Assembly (NCBI RefSeq): GCF_013184745.1 | Contig: NZ_JAATVU010000013.1 | Coordinates: 1-64,000, forward strand | Direction of reading: 5' to 3' | DNA: 64,000 bases | From: Mangrovicoccus sp. HB161399 | GTDB taxonomy: Bacteria; Pseudomonadota; Alphaproteobacteria; Rhodobacterales; Rhodobacteraceae | In this document: positions 62,220 to 64,000 of the stretch, one piece after another | Numbering within the stretch: position 1 is the first letter of the stretch | Layout of the letters: every line of letters begins with the position of its first letter | Position numbers and translations under genes: made by a program | The notes under the pieces: generated by a model | What the model was told of the DNA's origin: nothing | The model's database searches: none | What the model saw: the letters and a program-made list of their open reading frames with translations, nothing else

Positions 62220-62777
62220 TCAGTGCAGCTTGGACTTCACCTGGGTCAGGGCGTCCTCGAACAGCGCCTCGGACTGGGCCGGGGCCATCTGCTTGGCGAT
62301 GACTTCTCCCGCGGCGGCAACGGCGACGTTGACGGCCTGGTCGCGGACTTCCTTGATCGCCTGGGCCTCGGCGGAGGCCAGCTGTTCCTCGGCGGCAGCC
62401 ATGCGGCGCGCGATCGAGGTCTCCAGGTCCGCCTTGCCCTTCTCGGCGGCGGCCTTGGCTTCCCGCTTCGCGGTGTCGACGATCTTCTGGGCCTGCTCGG
62501 CCATCTCTTCCTGCTTGCGCTTGTAGGACGCCAGCAGGGCCTGTGCCTCCTCGCGCAGCGCCTTGGCCTCGTCGAGCTCGGAGCGGATCGAGTCCGCGCG
62601 CTTGTCCAGCATCTTGCCCAGGATGCCCGGCACCTTGAAGTACACGAGCACGGCCACGAACAGGATGAAGGCCAGCAGCACGACGAAGTTGGTGTTGTGC
62701 AGCGAGAAGAACGGGCCGGTGGCGGCAAGCGCCGGACCGGCAGCCAGCGAAAGGGCGAGTGCGATGATGCGGGTCAT
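62220..62777 (-). CDS. atpF: F0F1 ATP synthase subunit b
   Basis: Peripheral stalk subunit, 185 residues. There is a cleavable-looking or first hydrophobic segment (IIALALSLAAGPALAA), then the membrane anchor NFVVLLAFILFVAVLVYFKV, and a long charged coiled coil to the C-terminus (LDKRADSIRSELDEAKALRE). It is the last gene of the F0 operon, separated by 4 bp from the b' gene. Confidence 0.95.
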   Translation of the reverse strand: MTRIIALALSLAAGPALAATGPFFSLHNTNFVVLLAFILFVAVLVYFKVPGILGKMLDKRADSIRSELDEAKALREEAQALLASYKRKQEEMAEQAQKIVDTAKREAKAAAEKGKADLETSIARRMAAAEEQLASAEAQAIKEVRDQAVNVAVAAAGEVIAKQMAPAQSEALFEDALTQVKSKLH

Positions 62778-62781
62778 GGTC

Positions 62782-63369
62782 TCAGCCTTTCACGCGGGTG
62801 TCGACGGCAGCGTCGATCGCGGCCTGGTCGGCCGACATGCCGAGCGCGGCAACCAGCGCGGCGGCGGTGTCCTTGGCGACGGCCTCGACGCTTTCCATGG
62901 CACCGGCGCGGATCTCGGCAATTGCCTTCTCGCTCTCGGCGGCCTTGGCGGCGATCTCGTCATCCGCCTTGGCGATGGCGGCGTCGAGCTCAGCCTTGAT
63001 CTCGGCCTTGGCCTCGGCAACGATCCGGGCGCTTTCGGCCTTCGCGTCCGCCAGGGCCTTCTGGTAGGCCTTCTCGGCTTCCAGCGCCTGGGCCTTCAGC
63101 TCCTCGGCGGCGGCAATGTCATTCGAAATGGTGCCGCGGCGCTCGGCCAGGATCATGGCGATGCGCGGCAGCGCGATTTTGGACAGAATCCAGTAGATCG
63201 CGGCAAGCGCGACGATCAGCCAGAAAATCTGGTTGGCATAAGTCGTGAAATCGAGCTGCGGCATGCCGGCTTCGGCCGTCTGCAGCTCGGTCGGGTGCGC
63301 CACGGTCTCGCCGTGCAGGACGACGGCTGCACCATCCGCGTCGCTCAAGCCATGGGTCTCATTGGCCAT
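62782..63369 (-). CDS. atpF2: F0F1 ATP synthase subunit b' (second b-type subunit)
   Basis: A 195-residue paralogue of subunit b, as in photosynthetic bacteria and many alphaproteobacteria, so the stalk is a b/b' heterodimer. It has one membrane segment ([20 protein letters not shown]) and the following [20 protein letters not shown], then a coiled coil rich in Ala, Glu and Lys. About 29 N-terminal residues precede the usual start region. Confidence 0.93.
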   Translation of the reverse strand: MANETHGLSDADGAAVVLHGETVAHPTELQTAEAGMPQLDFTTYANQIFWLIVALAAIYWILSKIALPRIAMILAERRGTISNDIAAAEELKAQALEAEKAYQKALADAKAESARIVAEAKAEIKAELDAAIAKADDEIAAKAAESEKAIAEIRAGAMESVEAVAKDTAAALVAALGMSADQAAIDAAVDTRVKG

Positions 63370-63404
63370 CTAGGGTCCTCCGGTCCGCCGTTGTCTCCAC
63401 GGGC

Positions 63405-63422
63405 GGGCGCGCTGGCGCGCCC
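63405..63422 (-). promoter_or_regulatory. Hairpin between atpE and the b' gene
   Basis: GGGCGCGC/GCGCGCCC stem with a tiny loop, about 33 bp past the atpE stop. It could protect the message of the highly expressed c-subunit gene or cause partial termination, raising c over b and b'. Confidence 0.45.
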
Positions 63423-63455
63423 CCACCCGGTCGTAAGGATGATCGAGGGTCCGGA

Positions 63456-63692
63456 TCAGACGGCGAACATCAGGAGCAGGGCAACCAGGAACGAGAAGAT
63501 GCCCAGTGCTTCTGCGAATGCGATGCCGATGAACAGGGTCGCGGTCTGGTCGGCAGCAGCGGAGGGGTTGCGCAGGGCGCCGGCAAGGAAGTTGCCTGCC
63601 ACGTTGCCCACACCCATTGCGGAGCCGCCCATGCCCATGCAGGCCAGACCAGCGCCGATGTATGCACCCATTTGAACGATATCGCCTTCCAT
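63456..63692 (-). CDS. atpE: F0F1 ATP synthase subunit c
   Basis: A 78-residue proteolipid that forms the rotor ring. It has two membrane helices: [20 protein letters not shown], then [20 protein letters not shown] with the proton-carrying Glu. The N-terminal helix has the Gly-rich packing motif. ATG 63692 follows a strong AAGGAG site. It sits between atpB and the b' gene. Confidence 0.97.
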   Translation of the reverse strand: MEGDIVQMGAYIGAGLACMGMGGSAMGVGNVAGNFLAGALRNPSAAADQTATLFIGIAFAEALGIFSFLVALLLMFAV

Positions 63693-63747
63693 AGTCGTAT
63701 CTCCTTACGTCGGAAGTGGCAAATTGTCAGGTTTTCGGGATCGGACC

Positions 63748-64000
63748 TCAGTGGCCGGGATGCAGGGCATCCTTCAGGTACACGCAGGTCAGAATGGTAA
63801 AGACGTAGGCCTGGATGAAGGCCACCAGGACCTCGAGGCCGTACATCGCGGTGATGGCGACGACCGAGAGCGGCGAGATCGCGGCGATTGCGGCGAAGCC
63901 CGCGAAGACCTTGATCACGGCATGGCCGGCCATCATGTTGCCCGCAAGTCGGATGGAGTGGCTCACCGGGCGGACGAAGTAGGAAATCACCTCGATGAGC
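63748..64000 (-). CDS. atpB: F0F1 ATP synthase subunit a, C-terminal part
   Basis: Proton-channel subunit; the gene runs off the right edge, so only about 83 C-terminal residues are seen. The essential Arg lies in [14 protein letters not shown], and the last helix is [20 protein letters not shown]. The stop is 55 bp from atpE. Confidence 0.96.
   Translation of the reverse strand, partial: LIEVISYFVRPVSHSIRLAGNMMAGHAVIKVFAGFAAIAAISPLSVVAITAMYGLEVLVAFIQAYVFTILTCVYLKDALHPGH

Overview
The window is about 64 kb of very GC-rich DNA from an alphaproteobacterium, most likely a Rhodobacterales member close to Paracoccus. This is inferred from gene content and order: a membrane-anchored CycM cytochrome c, a DUF1285 gene, duplicated F0 subunit b genes, a CbiG-CobJ fusion inside a cobalamin operon, and an IS5 transposase of a type I associate with this order. 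No ribosomal RNA is present, so the genus is an inference.

Layout. 1-1107: an IS5-family end lying in a small gene, lower-GC DNA, and the 3' side of a tRNA-Ser(GCU). 1547-4801: DegP-type protease, CycM and prephenate dehydratase. 4940-6122: a decayed IS5-family (IS903-like) element with a near-perfect 9-bp target duplication, itself hit by three copies of a small structured repeat. 6528-12779: SRPBCC protein, NudC, a 5'-nucleotidase/cyclic phosphodiesterase, and a complete NitT/TauT-type ABC importer. 12805-13649: MerR regulator with its operator and a carboxymuconolactone decarboxylase-like protein. 13739-26668: a ten-gene cobalamin operon on the minus strand (cbiX, cobH, cobL, cobI, cbiG-cobJ, cobM, cbiD, cobK, cobW, cobN), mostly with overlapping stop and start codons.

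26690-32586 is accessory or decayed ground holding a DUF805 protein, an Hsp20 gene behind a probable ROSE RNA thermometer, a secreted trypsin-like protease, an 8-bp tandem repeat and an IS110 remnant. 32587-34632: MFS transporter and DUF599 protein. 34857-42542: a MoxR/DUF58/DUF4159 operon with a GIY-YIG/DUF4357 gene inside it. 42603-46617: DUF1285, DNA polymerase I and a small membrane protein. 46625-53259: lipase-like protein, zf-CHCC protein, an ABC ATPase without an adjacent permease, sirtuin, HIT protein, and a divergent GT14 glycosyltransferase/sulfotransferase pair. 53353-59000 holds a broken CZB chemoreceptor, adenosine kinase-like PfkB, endonuclease III and RTX-like debris. 59031-64000: a glyoxalase-superfamily protein, GntR regulator, OmpA-like lipoprotein, an AraC/methylguanine methyltransferase fusion, and the F0 ATP synthase genes running off the right edge.

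The best candidate for something undescribed is a roughly 40-50 bp element present four times in the window, each time inside a transposase remnant (three in the IS5-like element, one in the IS110 remnant). All copies keep a GC-rich inner hairpin, the octamer GCGAAAGC (one variant) and an outer stem. Paired bases change together between copies, which suggests a selected fold. Long gene-free stretches elsewhere contain frameshifted coding relics, so much apparently empty DNA here is decayed genes.
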